This document shows positions 45,336 through 56,520 of a stretch of DNA of 64,000 bases, one piece after another. Source of the stretch: Collimonas fungivorans (GTDB taxonomy: Bacteria; Pseudomonadota; Gammaproteobacteria; Burkholderiales; Burkholderiaceae_D); NCBI RefSeq assembly GCF_001584145.1, contig NZ_CP013232.1, positions 4,898,001 through 4,962,000 of the forward strand. The letters are read 5' to 3'. The position numbers and the translations under genes were made by a program. Below the pieces are notes generated by a model. That model searched no databases. It was not told where the DNA came from and worked only from the letters and a program-made list of their open reading frames with translations. The number at the start of each line of letters is the position of its first letter. Position 1 is the stretch's first letter.

Positions 45336-45499
45336 TAGTGTGGTGCTTCGTAAATGGGGGAGCCACAGAAGTATCGATTTTTTGTGTCAGGCTAGGCGCA
45401 AACCGGAGCGATAGTGGTGCTATCGCGAGGATTTGCAACGACGCATGGCACAAAAAAGCGGTGCTTATGTGGTTTCATCATTTGCGAAGCACTACACTA
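45336..45499. repeat. 164-bp palindromic intergenic element B (MITE-like)
   Basis: TAGTGT, GTGCTTCG and AAATG at the left end match the reversed right end with few changes, and CCACA, AAG and a TTTTTTGTG block pair further in. The centre is a perfect 7-bp hairpin GCGATAG-TGGTG-CTATCGC (45408-45426) flanked by AAACCGGA and GAGGATTT. The same two flanks surround a different stem in element C. The element fills the space between can and the chalcone-isomerase-like gene. Confidence 0.8.
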
Positions 45500-45500
45500 A

Positions 45501-46100
45501 CTACCCGGTCTGGCCCAGCAACAGGAGCTTCAGTTTGCTGTCCGCCGGCTTCTCGCCCAGCCAGATTTTCAGCAAGGAGTTATAGAAAACCAGGTCAGGC
45601 AGCGTCTCCGATACCGGCTTACCGTTAAAGTGGATCTGGGTGCCGACGCCTGGAATCCAGTCGGTGGTCATGACGTCGCCTTTTTTAAGCTCCGGGATCG
45701 AGGCAAACAGCTCGCCGAATTTCAGCAGCTGGTTGACGATCTTCGACTTGTCCGCCTTGTCGACGTTGTTCTGGATGCCGCTCATGAAAGCACGGCTGAA
45801 ATCTTCGCTGCTGACATCGCGCAGCATCACCAGTTCGATCCGGCGCGCGCCCGGGGCTGCCAGCACGTCCGGCACCGTGGTTTTCTTGTCGGATAAATAT
45901 AAGGCCGCGGTATAGACCTTGAAAATGACCTTGTAGCGGATCCCGGCGCCGTTGAGCTTCAGGTCCTGGTTGCCGACCTTGGCGGTTTCTTCGATCTTGA
46001 CGCCGGCCACGTCCACCGCAAATGCACCCTGCGCCAGGAACAGCGCAGACAATACGCAGGCGCAAGCCCCTGCACGCTTCAAACGAGCAACTACTTTCAT
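45501..46100 (-). CDS. exported chalcone isomerase-like protein
   Basis: The 199-residue protein has a signal peptide cleaved near residue 28 (VLSALFLAQGAFAVD) and a chalcone-isomerase-like fold. Family segments include LKLNGAGIRYKVIFKVYTAALYLSDKK, VMLRDVSSEDFSRAF and the C-terminal FYNSLLKIWLGEKPADSKLK. In bacteria such proteins are periplasmic, and their role (possibly fatty-acid or quinone binding) is unknown. The ATG at 46100 has a strong AGGGGGAG. Earlier in-frame starts up to 46205 lack one. The 3' end abuts palindromic element B. Confidence 0.87.
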   Translation of the reverse strand: MKVVARLKRAGACACVLSALFLAQGAFAVDVAGVKIEETAKVGNQDLKLNGAGIRYKVIFKVYTAALYLSDKKTTVPDVLAAPGARRIELVMLRDVSSEDFSRAFMSGIQNNVDKADKSKIVNQLLKFGELFASIPELKKGDVMTTDWIPGVGTQIHFNGKPVSETLPDLVFYNSLLKIWLGEKPADSKLKLLLLGQTG

Positions 46101-46149
46101 GTCTCCCCCTATGTTTGTATATGGAGTTTGTATTGATCGCAAATAAAAG

Positions 46150-46159
46150 AACGATCGTT
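46150..46159. promoter_or_regulatory. palindrome upstream of the chalcone-isomerase-like gene
   Basis: AACGATCGTT is a perfect 10-bp palindrome in an AT-rich stretch. It lies just upstream of a possible TTGCGA-N15-TATACA promoter on the minus strand. It could be a small operator of the TetR type, which is a weak inference. Confidence 0.3.
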
Positions 46160-46261
46160 TTATTATTACCCTATACAGAATAGTGAGCTGGACAAAATTA
46201 TGCAATAAAGAATTTGTTAACGATGATTAGGCAGTCCGCCCTATCTGAGGTAGCCGCCATG

Positions 46262-46295
46262 AAAAAAGCCGCCAACCTGCAAGGTTGACGGCTTT
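46262..46295 (-). terminator. terminator of the dnaK-dnaJ operon
   Basis: On the minus strand AAAGCCG and CAACCT pair with AGGTTG and CGGCTTT around TGC with one mismatch, followed by TTTTTTC. It begins 24 bases after the dnaJ stop. Confidence 0.88.
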
Positions 46296-46318
46296 CATGA
46301 GCCCAGGAGCAGACCGGC

Positions 46319-47443
46319 TTACTCGAAGAACTCTTTCACCTTGTCTTTCCAGGACTTGCTCTGCGGGCTGTGCTTGGCGCCGCCTTCGCTGGTCAACTGC
46401 TCGAATTCCTGCAGCAGTTCCTTCTGGCGATCGCTCAGCTTGACCGGCGTCTCTACCACGACGTGGCAAAACAGGTCGCCGGCATAACCCGAGCGCACGC
46501 CCTTGATGCCCTTGCTGCGCAGGCGGAAAGTCTTGCCGGACTGGGTACCGTCGGGAATCGTGAAGGAAGCTTTGCCGTTCAATGTCGGCACTTCGATTTC
46601 ACCACCCAGCGCCGCTTTGGCGAACGAGATCGGCATTTCGCAGTGCAGATCGTCGCCTTCGCGCTGGAACACCGCATGCGGCTTGATGTGGATTTCCACA
46701 TACAGGTCGCCGGTAGGTCCGCCGTTCATGCCTGGCTCGCCGTTGCCGGACGAGCGGATCCGCATGCCGTCGTCGATGCCGGACGGGATTTTCACTTCCA
46801 GCGTCTTGTTGCGCTTGATGCGGCCGGCGCCGGCGCAAGACGGGCATGGTTCAGGAATGATCTTGCCGCTGCCGTGGCATTTCGGGCAAGTCTGCTGGAT
46901 GCTGAAGAACCCTTGCTGCATCCTGACCTGGCCGTGGCCGCCGCAGGTCGGGCAGGTGACCGGCTCGGTGCCGGGTTTGGCGCCGCTGCCGTGGCAGGGT
47001 TCGCACTCGTCCCAGCTTGGCACCCGGATCGTGGTGTCGAAACCGTGTGCGGCTTGCTCCAGCGTGATTTCGAGGTTGTAGCGCAGGTCGGCGCCGCGGT
47101 ATACCTGCGGTCCGCCGCCACGGCCGCCGCGGCCACCGCCGCCGCCGAAAATATCGCCGAAGATGTCGCCGAAGGCGTCGGCAAAACCGCCGCCGCCACC
47201 GCCGCCGCCCATGTTGGGATCGACCCCGGCATGGCCGTAACGGTCATAGGCCTCGCGCTTTTGCGGATCGGCCAGCATTTCGTAGGCTTCTTTCGCCTCT
47301 TTGAATTTTTCTTCCGCACCTTTGCTATCCGGATTGCGGTCCGGATGGTGCTTCATCGCGAGCTTGCGGTACGCCTTCTTGATCTCTTCATCAGTAGCGT
47401 TTTTCGCAACACCCAGTATTTCGTAAAAATCACGCTTCGCCAT
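46319..47443 (-). CDS. dnaJ: Hsp40 co-chaperone DnaJ
   Basis: The 374-residue co-chaperone stimulates DnaK ATPase and delivers unfolded clients. Its J-domain has HPD in [10 protein letters not shown] (about 32-34), followed by a Gly/Phe-rich stretch of unusually Gly-heavy sequence (about 75-115) and four zinc repeats [24 protein letters not shown] and CPSCAGAG. The C-terminal substrate domain follows. It is 125 bases downstream of dnaK, and two hairpins lie between them that may reduce DnaJ relative to DnaK. A clear terminator follows. Confidence 0.97.
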   Translation of the reverse strand: MAKRDFYEILGVAKNATDEEIKKAYRKLAMKHHPDRNPDSKGAEEKFKEAKEAYEMLADPQKREAYDRYGHAGVDPNMGGGGGGGGFADAFGDIFGDIFGGGGGRGGRGGGPQVYRGADLRYNLEITLEQAAHGFDTTIRVPSWDECEPCHGSGAKPGTEPVTCPTCGGHGQVRMQQGFFSIQQTCPKCHGSGKIIPEPCPSCAGAGRIKRNKTLEVKIPSGIDDGMRIRSSGNGEPGMNGGPTGDLYVEIHIKPHAVFQREGDDLHCEMPISFAKAALGGEIEVPTLNGKASFTIPDGTQSGKTFRLRSKGIKGVRSGYAGDLFCHVVVETPVKLSDRQKELLQEFEQLTSEGGAKHSPQSKSWKDKVKEFFE

Positions 47444-47500
47444 CTTTTTGCACCCTGTTGTTTAAGCGAAAACGCCGAACAGTGCTGCAATAGCATCTGC

Positions 47501-47552
47501 CCGGCGCATCTTCGCGCCGGTTTGCGGTTATACATTGCATAAATCGCAAACC
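47501..47552 (-). other. two hairpins in the dnaK-dnaJ intergenic region
   Basis: CCGGCGC and GCGCCGG pair around ATCTTC (47501-47520). GGTTTGCG (47519-47526) pairs with CGCAAACC (47545-47552). The stems share two bases, so only one can form fully at a time. They could act as processing or attenuating structures that lower DnaJ relative to DnaK. Confidence 0.55.
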
Positions 47553-47568
47553 AGCGCTGACGAAGATC

Positions 47569-49503
<1,935 letters not shown>

Positions 49504-49550
49504 GGTGTATGTCCTTTACTGAATATCTGATGAATGTTTGGATGGTCTGA

Positions 49551-49578
49551 ATATAGGGAGCGAAAGCGCGCTTTCAAG
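49551..49578 (-). promoter_or_regulatory. sigma-32 promoter of dnaK
   Basis: On the minus strand CTTGAAA is followed after 13 bases by CCCTATAT, which matches the heat-shock consensus CTTGAAA-N13-15-CCCCATNT at all -35 positions and seven of eight -10 positions. The -35 lies inside the palindrome GCGCTT-GA-AAGCGC. Confidence 0.8.
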
Positions 49579-49608
49579 CGCTAAACTGCTCGCTCCTGGC
49601 GTTTTTTT

Positions 49609-50148
49609 CTATTTTCCTTGCGCCACGACGACCAAGGCTGGCCGCAACAGACGATCGGCAATGGTGTAGCCCTTTTGCAGCACGGTCACCACGGTATTGG
49701 CATCCTGCTCGGCCGGCACTGTCGAAATAGCCTGGTGCTTCATCGGGTCCAGCTTCTCTCCAACTTCCGGCGAGATTTCCAGCAAACGGTTTCTTTCGAA
49801 GGCAGACGACAGCTGCTTGAGCGTCATTTCCACGCCTTCCTTGAGTGATTCCAGCGAAGGCGTTTCGATCTTCAGCGCCATTTCAAGGTTGTCCTTGACC
49901 GGCACCAGCGCCTCGGCAAAACCTTCGATCGCGAATTTATGGGCGCGGGCAATATCTTCCTGGGCCCGGCGGCGGATGTTTTCCGACTCGGCCTTGGCGC
50001 GCAGGAAAGCATCCTGCATTTCGGCGATCTTGGCTTGCGCTTCCGACAACTGGACTTCCAGCGTCGTTTCGGGAATTACCGCTGCATCTTCGGCAACCTG
50101 GCTCTTTTCCGTTTGCGCCTGTTCGTTCTGATTTTCCATGTGTTCCAT
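49609..50148 (-). CDS. grpE: nucleotide exchange factor GrpE
   Basis: The 179-residue protein releases ADP from DnaK. It has an acidic N-terminal tail, a long coiled-coil ([30 protein letters not shown], about 35-75, cited only by its ends here) and a C-terminal beta domain ending [13 protein letters not shown]. The ATG at 50148 has GGAG eight bases upstream, and a later ATG at 50139 is also possible. A strong sigma-32 promoter lies 45 bases upstream of the start. Confidence 0.96.
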   Translation of the reverse strand: MEHMENQNEQAQTEKSQVAEDAAVIPETTLEVQLSEAQAKIAEMQDAFLRAKAESENIRRRAQEDIARAHKFAIEGFAEALVPVKDNLEMALKIETPSLESLKEGVEMTLKQLSSAFERNRLLEISPEVGEKLDPMKHQAISTVPAEQDANTVVTVLQKGYTIADRLLRPALVVVAQGK

Positions 50149-50192
50149 TCAAAAATCTCCAACAATCAATAACTTACTAAGTATAGGAAGCC

Positions 50193-50221
50193 AAATGAGG
50201 CTAAGCCCTTACTTTTTCAAG
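50193..50221 (-). promoter_or_regulatory. sigma-32 promoter of grpE
   Basis: On the minus strand CTTGAAA (50215-50221) is followed after 14 bases by CCTCATTT (50193-50200), a close match to the heat-shock consensus. The region from here to 50415 holds no other gene. Confidence 0.85.
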
Positions 50222-50415
50222 GGTTAAAAAATGAGCGCCCTGATTTGGCTGCAGGCCGTGGTCCGGTTGCCGGGGGAATACATCAAACCTGGCAACAATT
50301 TGAAACAACATTTACCAGCCAGGGTTTGCTGCAACGCGACATCGGAACTAAGCTGTAGGTGTGGACTCCAACAAGCGAATGTTGCCTCACCCCAACAAAC
50401 AAAAAGGGAAATATC

Positions 50416-50508
50416 GTGAAACTACCGTTAATTTCCGCATTTCTGGTCGTTTATATTTTGCTTGCAGCAAGCTGGATCAGCTATTCGCAACTGATCGCAT
50501 TATATTGA
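50416..50508 (+). CDS. predicted 30-residue single-helix membrane protein
   Basis: A GTG start at 50416, with AAAGGGAA eight bases upstream, opens a 30-codon frame: KLPLISAFLVVYILLAA after the start codon, then SWISYSQLIALY and TGA. The middle is a clean hydrophobic helix, and the residues fit a small membrane protein such as those attached to larger complexes. It lies in the 496-base region between grpE and hemH, which otherwise holds only the grpE promoter and AT-rich sequence. I do not recognise it, and only the Shine-Dalgarno, frame and hydrophobicity support it. Confidence 0.5.
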   Translation: MKLPLISAFLVVYILLAASWISYSQLIALY

Positions 50509-50644
50509 CTTTGGCTGATCGCCTTTGCAACTTGCAAAACAAGCAATAAACGCCCATATGCACCCGGCATTGGGCGCTCATTATAGTTGCGCCTTGCCGG
50601 AGCGGCGCACTCACACTCAAAATTTCTACGCCAGATAGGCTGTT

Positions 50645-51745
50645 CTATTGGCTTGCGCCCAGGCGCACAGCCTGTTGCCGCGACACCTCAGCCTGCTGCA
50701 TCAATTCTTCCCGCTCGCTCTCGGTGGTAGGCCAGCCGATCATGTGCTCCTCTACCAGCGAGGCCATGCCGGTTATCCAGGCCGGTGCCTGGTTCAGGCA
50801 GGCAATGAAATGGAATTCCTTGCCGCCCGCCCTGAGGAAATCCTGTTTCGCCTCTATCGCAATCTCTTCCAAGGTCTCCAGGCAATCGCTGGTGAAACCC
50901 GGGCACATCACATCGACCCGGCCGACGCCCTGCTTCGCCAGTTTTTGCAAGGTCGGCGCGGTGTATGGCTGCAGCCATTCGGCCTTGCCGAAGCGCGACT
51001 GGAAAGTCAGCTGATACCGCTCCGGCCCCAGCCCCAGCTGCTGCGCCAGCAGGCGTGCGGTTTTCTGGCATTCGCAATGATAGGGGTCGCCCAGCAGCAA
51101 GGTACGCTTCGGCACCCCGTGAAAACTCATGATCAGCTGGTCCGGCGTGCCGTGCATCGCCCAGTAAGCCAGCACCGACTCCTTCAGCGCCTGGATGTAG
51201 GCTTCGTGATCGTGGTAGTGCTTGATGAAACGCAGTTCGGGGACATTGCGCACCCGGGCGTAGTGCGCAAACACCGCGTCATAGATCGACGCCGTGGTGG
51301 TCGCCGAATACTGCGGATACGCAGGCAGGACCAGGATCCGCTCGCAACCGTCCGCCTTCAGCTGGTCCAGCACTTCCGGTATCGAAGGCGAGCCGTAGCG
51401 CATTGCGTAAGCGACCTGCACCTGATGGCCGCGCTGCCCGAGGTAGCCGCGCAACAGGATCGCCTGCTTGCTGGTGTGGACTTTCAGCGGCGAGCCTTCA
51501 TTGCTCCAGATGGAAGCATATTTGTGCGCCGATTTGCTGGAGCGGAACGGCAGGATCACGCAATGCAAGATCAGCCACCAGATCGCCCGCGGTATTTCCA
51601 CTACCCGCGGATCGGACAGGAATTGCTTCAGGTAGCTGCGCACCGCCTTGGTGGTCGGCGCATCTGGCGTACCGAGATTGACCAGCAGCACCGCGCTCTT
51701 GCCGGCCTTGCCATGGGTGAACGGGGGTTCTTTACGGAATGCCAT
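50645..51745 (-). CDS. hemH: ferrochelatase
   Basis: The 366-residue enzyme inserts Fe2+ into protoporphyrin IX in the last step of haem synthesis. VLLVNLGTPDAPTTKAVRSYLKQFLSD is the family N-terminus, the catalytic His is in IMSFHGVPKRTL and the C-terminal CPGFTSDCLETLEEI is conserved. The ATG at 51745 has GGAG upstream and gives the usual N-terminus. It is 22 bases downstream of recN, so nadK-recN-hemH may share transcripts, although a palindromic element interrupts nadK and recN. Confidence 0.95.
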   Translation of the reverse strand: MAFRKEPPFTHGKAGKSAVLLVNLGTPDAPTTKAVRSYLKQFLSDPRVVEIPRAIWWLILHCVILPFRSSKSAHKYASIWSNEGSPLKVHTSKQAILLRGYLGQRGHQVQVAYAMRYGSPSIPEVLDQLKADGCERILVLPAYPQYSATTTASIYDAVFAHYARVRNVPELRFIKHYHDHEAYIQALKESVLAYWAMHGTPDQLIMSFHGVPKRTLLLGDPYHCECQKTARLLAQQLGLGPERYQLTFQSRFGKAEWLQPYTAPTLQKLAKQGVGRVDVMCPGFTSDCLETLEEIAIEAKQDFLRAGGKEFHFIACLNQAPAWITGMASLVEEHMIGWPTTESEREELMQQAEVSRQQAVRLGASQ

Positions 51746-51767
51746 GCGGGAGCTCCGGGGAAAAAAG

Positions 51768-53438
51768 TTAGAGCGCCAGCAGCTCACGCGCATGCTTGCG
51801 CGTAGTTGCGGTAATCTCCAGGCCGCCCAGCATGCGGGCGATTTCTTCGATGCGGTTCTTGGCGTCCAGGCCGTCGATTGCCGATACGGTCTTGTTGCCC
51901 TGGCTTTGCTTGCTGACCTGGAAATGCTGGTTGGCCTGGCTCGCCACCTGCGGCAAATGAGTCACGCACAGCACCTGGCGATCCTGCCCCAGGCGCTTCA
52001 GCAAACGTCCGACTACTTCCGCCACGCCGCCACCGATGCCGCTGTCGACTTCATCGAAAATCAGGGTCGGGGTCGCGGTGGAACTGGAGGTAATCACTGA
52101 AATCGCCAGCGCTATCCGCGCCAGCTCGCCGCCGGAAGCTACTTTGGCCAAGGGCCGCGGCGCTACGCCGGCGTGGCCCGCCACCAGGAATTCCACCTGT
52201 TCGACGCCATAACTGGCCGCTTCGCAGGGATTCAGCGCAACCGCAAAACGGCCGCCGCTCATGCTCAGGTCCTGCATCGCCGCGGTCACCGCCGTGCCCA
52301 GCGCCTGGGCGGCCTTGGTCCGTGCTTTCGACAATTTTTGCGCCAGCCCCAGATAGCTTGCCTTCAGCTTTTCTTCCTGCGCCTTCATGGCGTCGAGATC
52401 GCTGGCGTCCGCCAGTTGCCGCAGCTGTTGCGATAATGTTTCCAGTTCCTGCGGCAGTTCGTCCGGCGCCAGCCGGAATTTGCGGCCGGCCGAATGAATC
52501 GCTTCCATCCGGTCCTCCACCTGGTGCAGGCGCGCCGGATCGAGCTCGACCCGGCTCAGGTAATCGTTGAGCGCGTAGACCGCTTCCTGCAGCTGGATGC
52601 GCGCCGGCTCCAGCGCTTCCAGCACCGGCTTGAGGCTGCTGTCGACATCCACCAGCTTGCCGATCTTCTGGTTCAGCGCCGACAACTGGGACAGCATCGG
52701 CGGCGTATCGTCTGCATCGTTTTCGGAAATCACGTTGAGCGCTTCCTGCGCCCCTTCGATCAGGCTGGCTGCATGCGACAGACGGCTGTGCTCATTGGTG
52801 ATCTCATCCCATTCGCCGGGCTTGACCGCCAGCTTTTCCAGTTCGCCGACCTGCCATTCCAGGCGCTCCCGCTCCAGCAATACATTCTTGGCGTTGGTTT
52901 CGAATTCTTCGCGCTGGCGCGCCAGCGAACGCCAGCTTTTGAAGGCGGCCGCCACGGCCAGCAAATCGTCCTGCAAACCGGCTTGCCCATCCAGCAACAA
53001 TCGCTGCGCGTCGCTTTTCAGCAAAGACTGGTGCGCGTGCTGGCCGTGGATATCGACCAGCATTTCTCCCAGTTCGCGCAGTTGTCCAGCGGTTGCCGCC
53101 ACGCCGTTGATGAACGCCTTGGAGCGGCCGGCATTGTCGATCACTCGCCGCATCAGGATCACGCCTTCCTCGCTGGCGAACTCGTTCCGTTCCAGCCAGG
53201 TGCCAACTTCGCCGTCGGCCTCCCCCGCCAGTGCGAACTCCGCCGTCACATCCGCCTTGGCCGCACCTTCGCGCACCACGCTGGCGTCGCCGCGGCCGCC
53301 CAGCGCCAGCGCCAGGGCGTCGATCAGGATGGATTTGCCGGCGCCGGTTTCACCGGTGAATACGGTGAAACCGGCGGCGAATTCAAGCTCGATGGCGTCG
53401 ACAATGACAAAATCGCGTATGGAAAGTGTGCGCAGCAT
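51768..53438 (-). CDS. recN: DNA repair protein RecN
   Basis: This 556-residue SMC-like ATPase helps double-strand break repair. It starts MLRTLSIRDFVIVD with the P-loop GETGAGKSILIDAL (about 30-43). A long coiled-coil centre follows, then the C-terminal ASGGELARIALAIS signature and Walker B LIFDEVDSGIGGG. The ATG at 53438 matches the conserved start, whereas the frame runs to an upstream TTG at 53450. It is separated from nadK by the 144-bp palindromic element C. Confidence 0.95.
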   Translation of the reverse strand: MLRTLSIRDFVIVDAIELEFAAGFTVFTGETGAGKSILIDALALALGGRGDASVVREGAAKADVTAEFALAGEADGEVGTWLERNEFASEEGVILMRRVIDNAGRSKAFINGVAATAGQLRELGEMLVDIHGQHAHQSLLKSDAQRLLLDGQAGLQDDLLAVAAAFKSWRSLARQREEFETNAKNVLLERERLEWQVGELEKLAVKPGEWDEITNEHSRLSHAASLIEGAQEALNVISENDADDTPPMLSQLSALNQKIGKLVDVDSSLKPVLEALEPARIQLQEAVYALNDYLSRVELDPARLHQVEDRMEAIHSAGRKFRLAPDELPQELETLSQQLRQLADASDLDAMKAQEEKLKASYLGLAQKLSKARTKAAQALGTAVTAAMQDLSMSGGRFAVALNPCEAASYGVEQVEFLVAGHAGVAPRPLAKVASGGELARIALAISVITSSSTATPTLIFDEVDSGIGGGVAEVVGRLLKRLGQDRQVLCVTHLPQVASQANQHFQVSKQSQGNKTVSAIDGLDAKNRIEEIARMLGGLEITATTRKHARELLAL

Positions 53439-53538
53439 GGGAGGGCTCAAAATAAGGATAAATGCAGAGGTGTAAATACAGCGCCGGCCAGGCGACGCTG
53501 GATAATGGCAATCAGCATAGCAAAATCGGAGACGGCTT

Positions 53539-53682
53539 AGAACCTGTTTATGATCTTACTGCGCGCCCGTGATCTGGCACTAACCGGTGCTCAAAATCCT
53601 CATGTACTGAAGTACATTCCGGTTTTTCCGCGCCGTTTAGTACCAGCTGACGGGCGCTCGCTACAGATCATAAACAGGTTCT
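53539..53682. repeat. 144-bp palindromic intergenic element C (MITE-like)
   Basis: Perfect 18-bp ends, AGAACCTGTTTATGATCT and its reverse complement, enclose subterminal arms GCGCCCGT and ACGGGCGC. The centre is a perfect 7-bp hairpin, ATGTACT-GA-AGTACAT (53602-53617). Read on the minus strand it is flanked by AAACCGGA and GAGGATTT, exactly as in element B, although the central stem differs. It lies between recN and nadK, and its last base is the first base of the nadK stop codon triplet as read on the plus strand. Confidence 0.82.
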
Positions 53683-54563
53683 TACTTCAGTTGCCCTTCC
53701 GCCGACGGATATTCGTTCCAGTGCAGCTTTTGCCGCAGGGTGTCGTAATAACTCCAGCCGGCCGGGTGCAAAAAGGTGATGGCATGTTCGGAGCGCCGTA
53801 TCAGGATGCGGTCGCCGTGCTGCAGACTGGCCAGCGACTGCATGTCGAAATTGGCGCTCATGTCGCGGCCGTTGACGATTTCGATCACGATTTCACTGCT
53901 GTCCGGAATCACGATAGGCCGGTTCGACAGCGCATGCGGCGCAATCGGCACTAGCACGATGCCGCCCAGCGAAGGATGCAGCAAAGGGCCGCCGGCGGAC
54001 AGGGAATAGGCGGTGGAACCGGTCGGCGTCGCCACGATCAGGCCGTCGGAGCGCTGGTTGTACATGAAACGGCCGTCGACCTCGACCATCAGCTCCGCCA
54101 TGCCGGAACCGGCGCCGCGCGCCACCACCACATCGTTGAACGCCAGCGCGCTGAAGATCTGCTGGCCGTCGCGCATGACCGAACCCTGCAGCAGGCTGCG
54201 CCGCTCCGATTCGACTTTACCGTCCAGCATTTCACCCAGCACCGGCAGCATGCGCTCGAGCGAGATATCGGTGATGAATCCGAGGCGGCCCTGGTTGATG
54301 CCGATCAAAGGCACGTCGTAAGGCGCCAGCTGGCGCGCGATACCCAGCATGGTGCCGTCGCCGCCGACCACGATCGCGGCGTCAGCCTGCTGGCCGATCT
54401 GCGCCGGCGTCATCGCGGCGATCGGCAGCGCGACGTTCTGCGCGGTCTCGGTCTCCAGCACCACATGGTGGCCGCGGCCTTGCAGGAAATCGGCGATTTC
54501 GGTCAGCGACTCGGAAATGCCGGCGGCGAAATACTTGCCGACGATGGCAATGGTTTTCGGCAT
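53682..54563 (-). CDS. nadK: NAD kinase
   Basis: The 293-residue enzyme phosphorylates NAD to NADP with ATP. It has the signature VVGGDGT at residues 65-71, NDVVVARG, and [19 protein letters not shown] in the active site. The ATG at 54563 begins [12 protein letters not shown], the usual start. The frame stays open to 55454, but that part is antisense to the HAD gene and is not protein-like. It is convergent with no gene at its 3' end, where element C begins. Confidence 0.95.
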   Translation of the reverse strand: MPKTIAIVGKYFAAGISESLTEIADFLQGRGHHVVLETETAQNVALPIAAMTPAQIGQQADAAIVVGGDGTMLGIARQLAPYDVPLIGINQGRLGFITDISLERMLPVLGEMLDGKVESERRSLLQGSVMRDGQQIFSALAFNDVVVARGAGSGMAELMVEVDGRFMYNQRSDGLIVATPTGSTAYSLSAGGPLLHPSLGGIVLVPIAPHALSNRPIVIPDSSEIVIEIVNGRDMSANFDMQSLASLQHGDRILIRRSEHAITFLHPAGWSYYDTLRQKLHWNEYPSAEGQLK

Positions 54564-54666
54564 AGACTCGGGCAAATTCGCTGGCAAAACCGTTTTGGAA
54601 GGTAATTTTATAGGCCACATGCTGGCGATTAGACCATAATTTAGGCTTGCAATGAAGGATACGCAT

Positions 54667-55431
54667 ATGGCCCCGACGAATAATTCAGCTATCTCCCCAG
54701 GTTTCCGGCCCGGCAAACCGCTGACCGGCAAAAAGCCGGCCATAAAAGCGCTGCTGTTCGACCTCGACGATACCTTGTGGCCGATCGTGCCGGTGATCGC
54801 GCGCGCCGAGCAGTTGCTGTTTGACTGGCTGCAACAGAATGCCCCCGCGGTCAGCCGCCGGTATACGATCGAGAGCCTGCGCCAGCAGCGCATGGACCTG
54901 GTGGCAAGCAACCCGGTGTTCAAGTTTGATCTTTGGAAGCTGCGCCATGCGGCGCTGACCATCGCTTTCAACAGCGTCGGCGAAGATGCTGGCAAAGTGG
55001 ATGCGGCGATGGCGGTGTTTTCCGAGGCGCGCCACGCAGTGACGCCGTTCGTCGATGTCCAGCCGGCCTTGACGCGGTTAAGCCAGCGCCTGCCGCTGGG
55101 CACAGTCTCGAACGGTTTCGCCGACCTCGGCAAAATCGGCCTGGCCCGGCATTTCCAGGCATCCATCGCGGCCCACAGCTTCGGCTGCGCCAAACCCGAC
55201 CCCAGCATTTTCCACGCCGCTTGCGCGACCTTGGGGGTAGCGCCCGAACACACTGTGTACGTCGGCGACGATCCCTTGCTGGACGTGGCCGGGGCCCAGC
55301 AGGCCGGCTTGCAGGCGGTCTGGATCAACCGTTTTGACCGCGTGCTGCCGGCCGGCATCAGCGCCCAGGCCAGTTGCACCAGCTTGCATGAGCTGGAGGC
55401 CTGGCTGGAACAAACCGCGGGTGGCGGGTAA
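54667..55431 (+). CDS. HAD-superfamily hydrolase
   Basis: The 254-residue enzyme has the nucleophile motif [11 protein letters not shown], motif [13 protein letters not shown], a conserved Lys in [10 protein letters not shown] and motif [19 protein letters not shown]. It resembles subfamily IA phosphatases or haloacid dehalogenases such as the flavin mononucleotide or 5'-nucleotide phosphatases. AAGGA sits correctly before the ATG at 54667, which is preferred over the ATG at 54652. It is divergent from nadK and lies 64 bases upstream of hrcA. Confidence 0.85.
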   Translation: MAPTNNSAISPGFRPGKPLTGKKPAIKALLFDLDDTLWPIVPVIARAEQLLFDWLQQNAPAVSRRYTIESLRQQRMDLVASNPVFKFDLWKLRHAALTIAFNSVGEDAGKVDAAMAVFSEARHAVTPFVDVQPALTRLSQRLPLGTVSNGFADLGKIGLARHFQASIAAHSFGCAKPDPSIFHAACATLGVAPEHTVYVGDDPLLDVAGAQQAGLQAVWINRFDRVLPAGISAQASCTSLHELEAWLEQTAGGG

Positions 55432-55495
55432 AAACAGTGTATAAGTGCATGCATAAGCTGGTAAGCCAGTGCAGTGCTCGCTAAAATAGACCTAT

Positions 55496-56518
55496 ATGCA
55501 ACTAGATAATCGCGCTCAAACCCTGCTCAAAGCCCTGGTCGAACGGTATATCGCCGACGGCCAGCCGGTTGGCTCGCGCGCCCTTTCCAAGATCTCCGGC
55601 CTGGAACTGTCGCCGGCGACGATACGCAACATCATGGCCGACCTGGAGGAAATGGGTTTTGTCGCCAGTCCCCACACTTCCGCCGGCCGGGTGCCGACGC
55701 CGCGCGGTTACCGCATGTTTGTCGATACCCTGCTGACGGTCGAGCCGATTGACGAGACTGCGCTGGAATCCAAGATGCAGGCGCGCCTGCAGCCGAATTC
55801 GCAACAGAAAATCATCGCCAATGCGGCCCAGGTGTTGTCATCCTTGTCGCATTTCGCCGGCGTGGTGCTGACGCCGCGGCGCGAATCGATCTTCCAGCAG
55901 ATCGAATTCCTGCGGCTTTCGGAGAAACGCATCCTGCTGGTGATCGTCAGCCCCAACGGCGACGTCCAGAACCGGCTGTTGCTGACCGACGTCGACTACA
56001 GCCCGGCCAAGCTGGTGCAGGCCGCCAACTACATCAACCAGCATTACGGCGGCCTCAGCCTGGACGATGTCCGCCTGCGCCTGCAAGGCGAGTTGCGCAA
56101 GCTGCGCGACGACATGACCTGGCTGATGCAGGCCGCGGTTGAAGCCGGCAGCGACGCCATGACCGACAACAGCGACGAAGTGGTGATTTCGGGCGAACGC
56201 AACCTGCTCAGCGTCACCGACCTGTCGTCGAACATGGATTCCCTGCGCAAGCTGTTCGACATGTTCGAGCAAAAAACCAGCCTGATGCAATTGCTCGACA
56301 TCTCCGGCAAGGCCACCGGCGTCCAGATCTTCATCGGCGGCGAATCGCAGCTGGTGCCGATGGACGAAATGAGCGTGGTGACCGCGCCCTACGAGGTCAA
56401 CGGCAAGATTGTCGGCACGCTGGGCGTGATCGGTCCGACCCGGATGGCGTATGAACGCGTGATCCCGATCGTGAATATCACCGCCAAGCTGCTGTCGAAC
56501 GCCCTGAGCCACAGCTGA
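55496..56518 (+). CDS. hrcA: heat-inducible transcription repressor HrcA
   Basis: The 340-residue repressor of CIRCE-controlled heat-shock genes (usually groESL) has an N-terminal winged helix ([21 protein letters not shown]) and a GAF-like dimer domain with the [15 protein letters not shown] block and [14 protein letters not shown] near the C-terminus. No CIRCE element is seen in this window, including before hrcA or grpE, so its targets lie elsewhere. The neighbouring dnaK cluster uses sigma-32 instead. Confidence 0.95.
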   Translation: MQLDNRAQTLLKALVERYIADGQPVGSRALSKISGLELSPATIRNIMADLEEMGFVASPHTSAGRVPTPRGYRMFVDTLLTVEPIDETALESKMQARLQPNSQQKIIANAAQVLSSLSHFAGVVLTPRRESIFQQIEFLRLSEKRILLVIVSPNGDVQNRLLLTDVDYSPAKLVQAANYINQHYGGLSLDDVRLRLQGELRKLRDDMTWLMQAAVEAGSDAMTDNSDEVVISGERNLLSVTDLSSNMDSLRKLFDMFEQKTSLMQLLDISGKATGVQIFIGGESQLVPMDEMSVVTAPYEVNGKIVGTLGVIGPTRMAYERVIPIVNITAKLLSNALSHS

Positions 56519-56520
56519 AC

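Noticed and set aside
54564..55454. N-terminal extension of nadK by about 300 codons
   Set aside because: The added part is antisense to the HAD gene with intact motifs. NadK family length and the [12 protein letters not shown] start fit the ATG at 54563.
55432..55495. CIRCE operator before hrcA
   Set aside because: AGTGCTCGCTAA resembles half of the CIRCE repeat, but the partner half TTAGCACTC is missing at the required distance.
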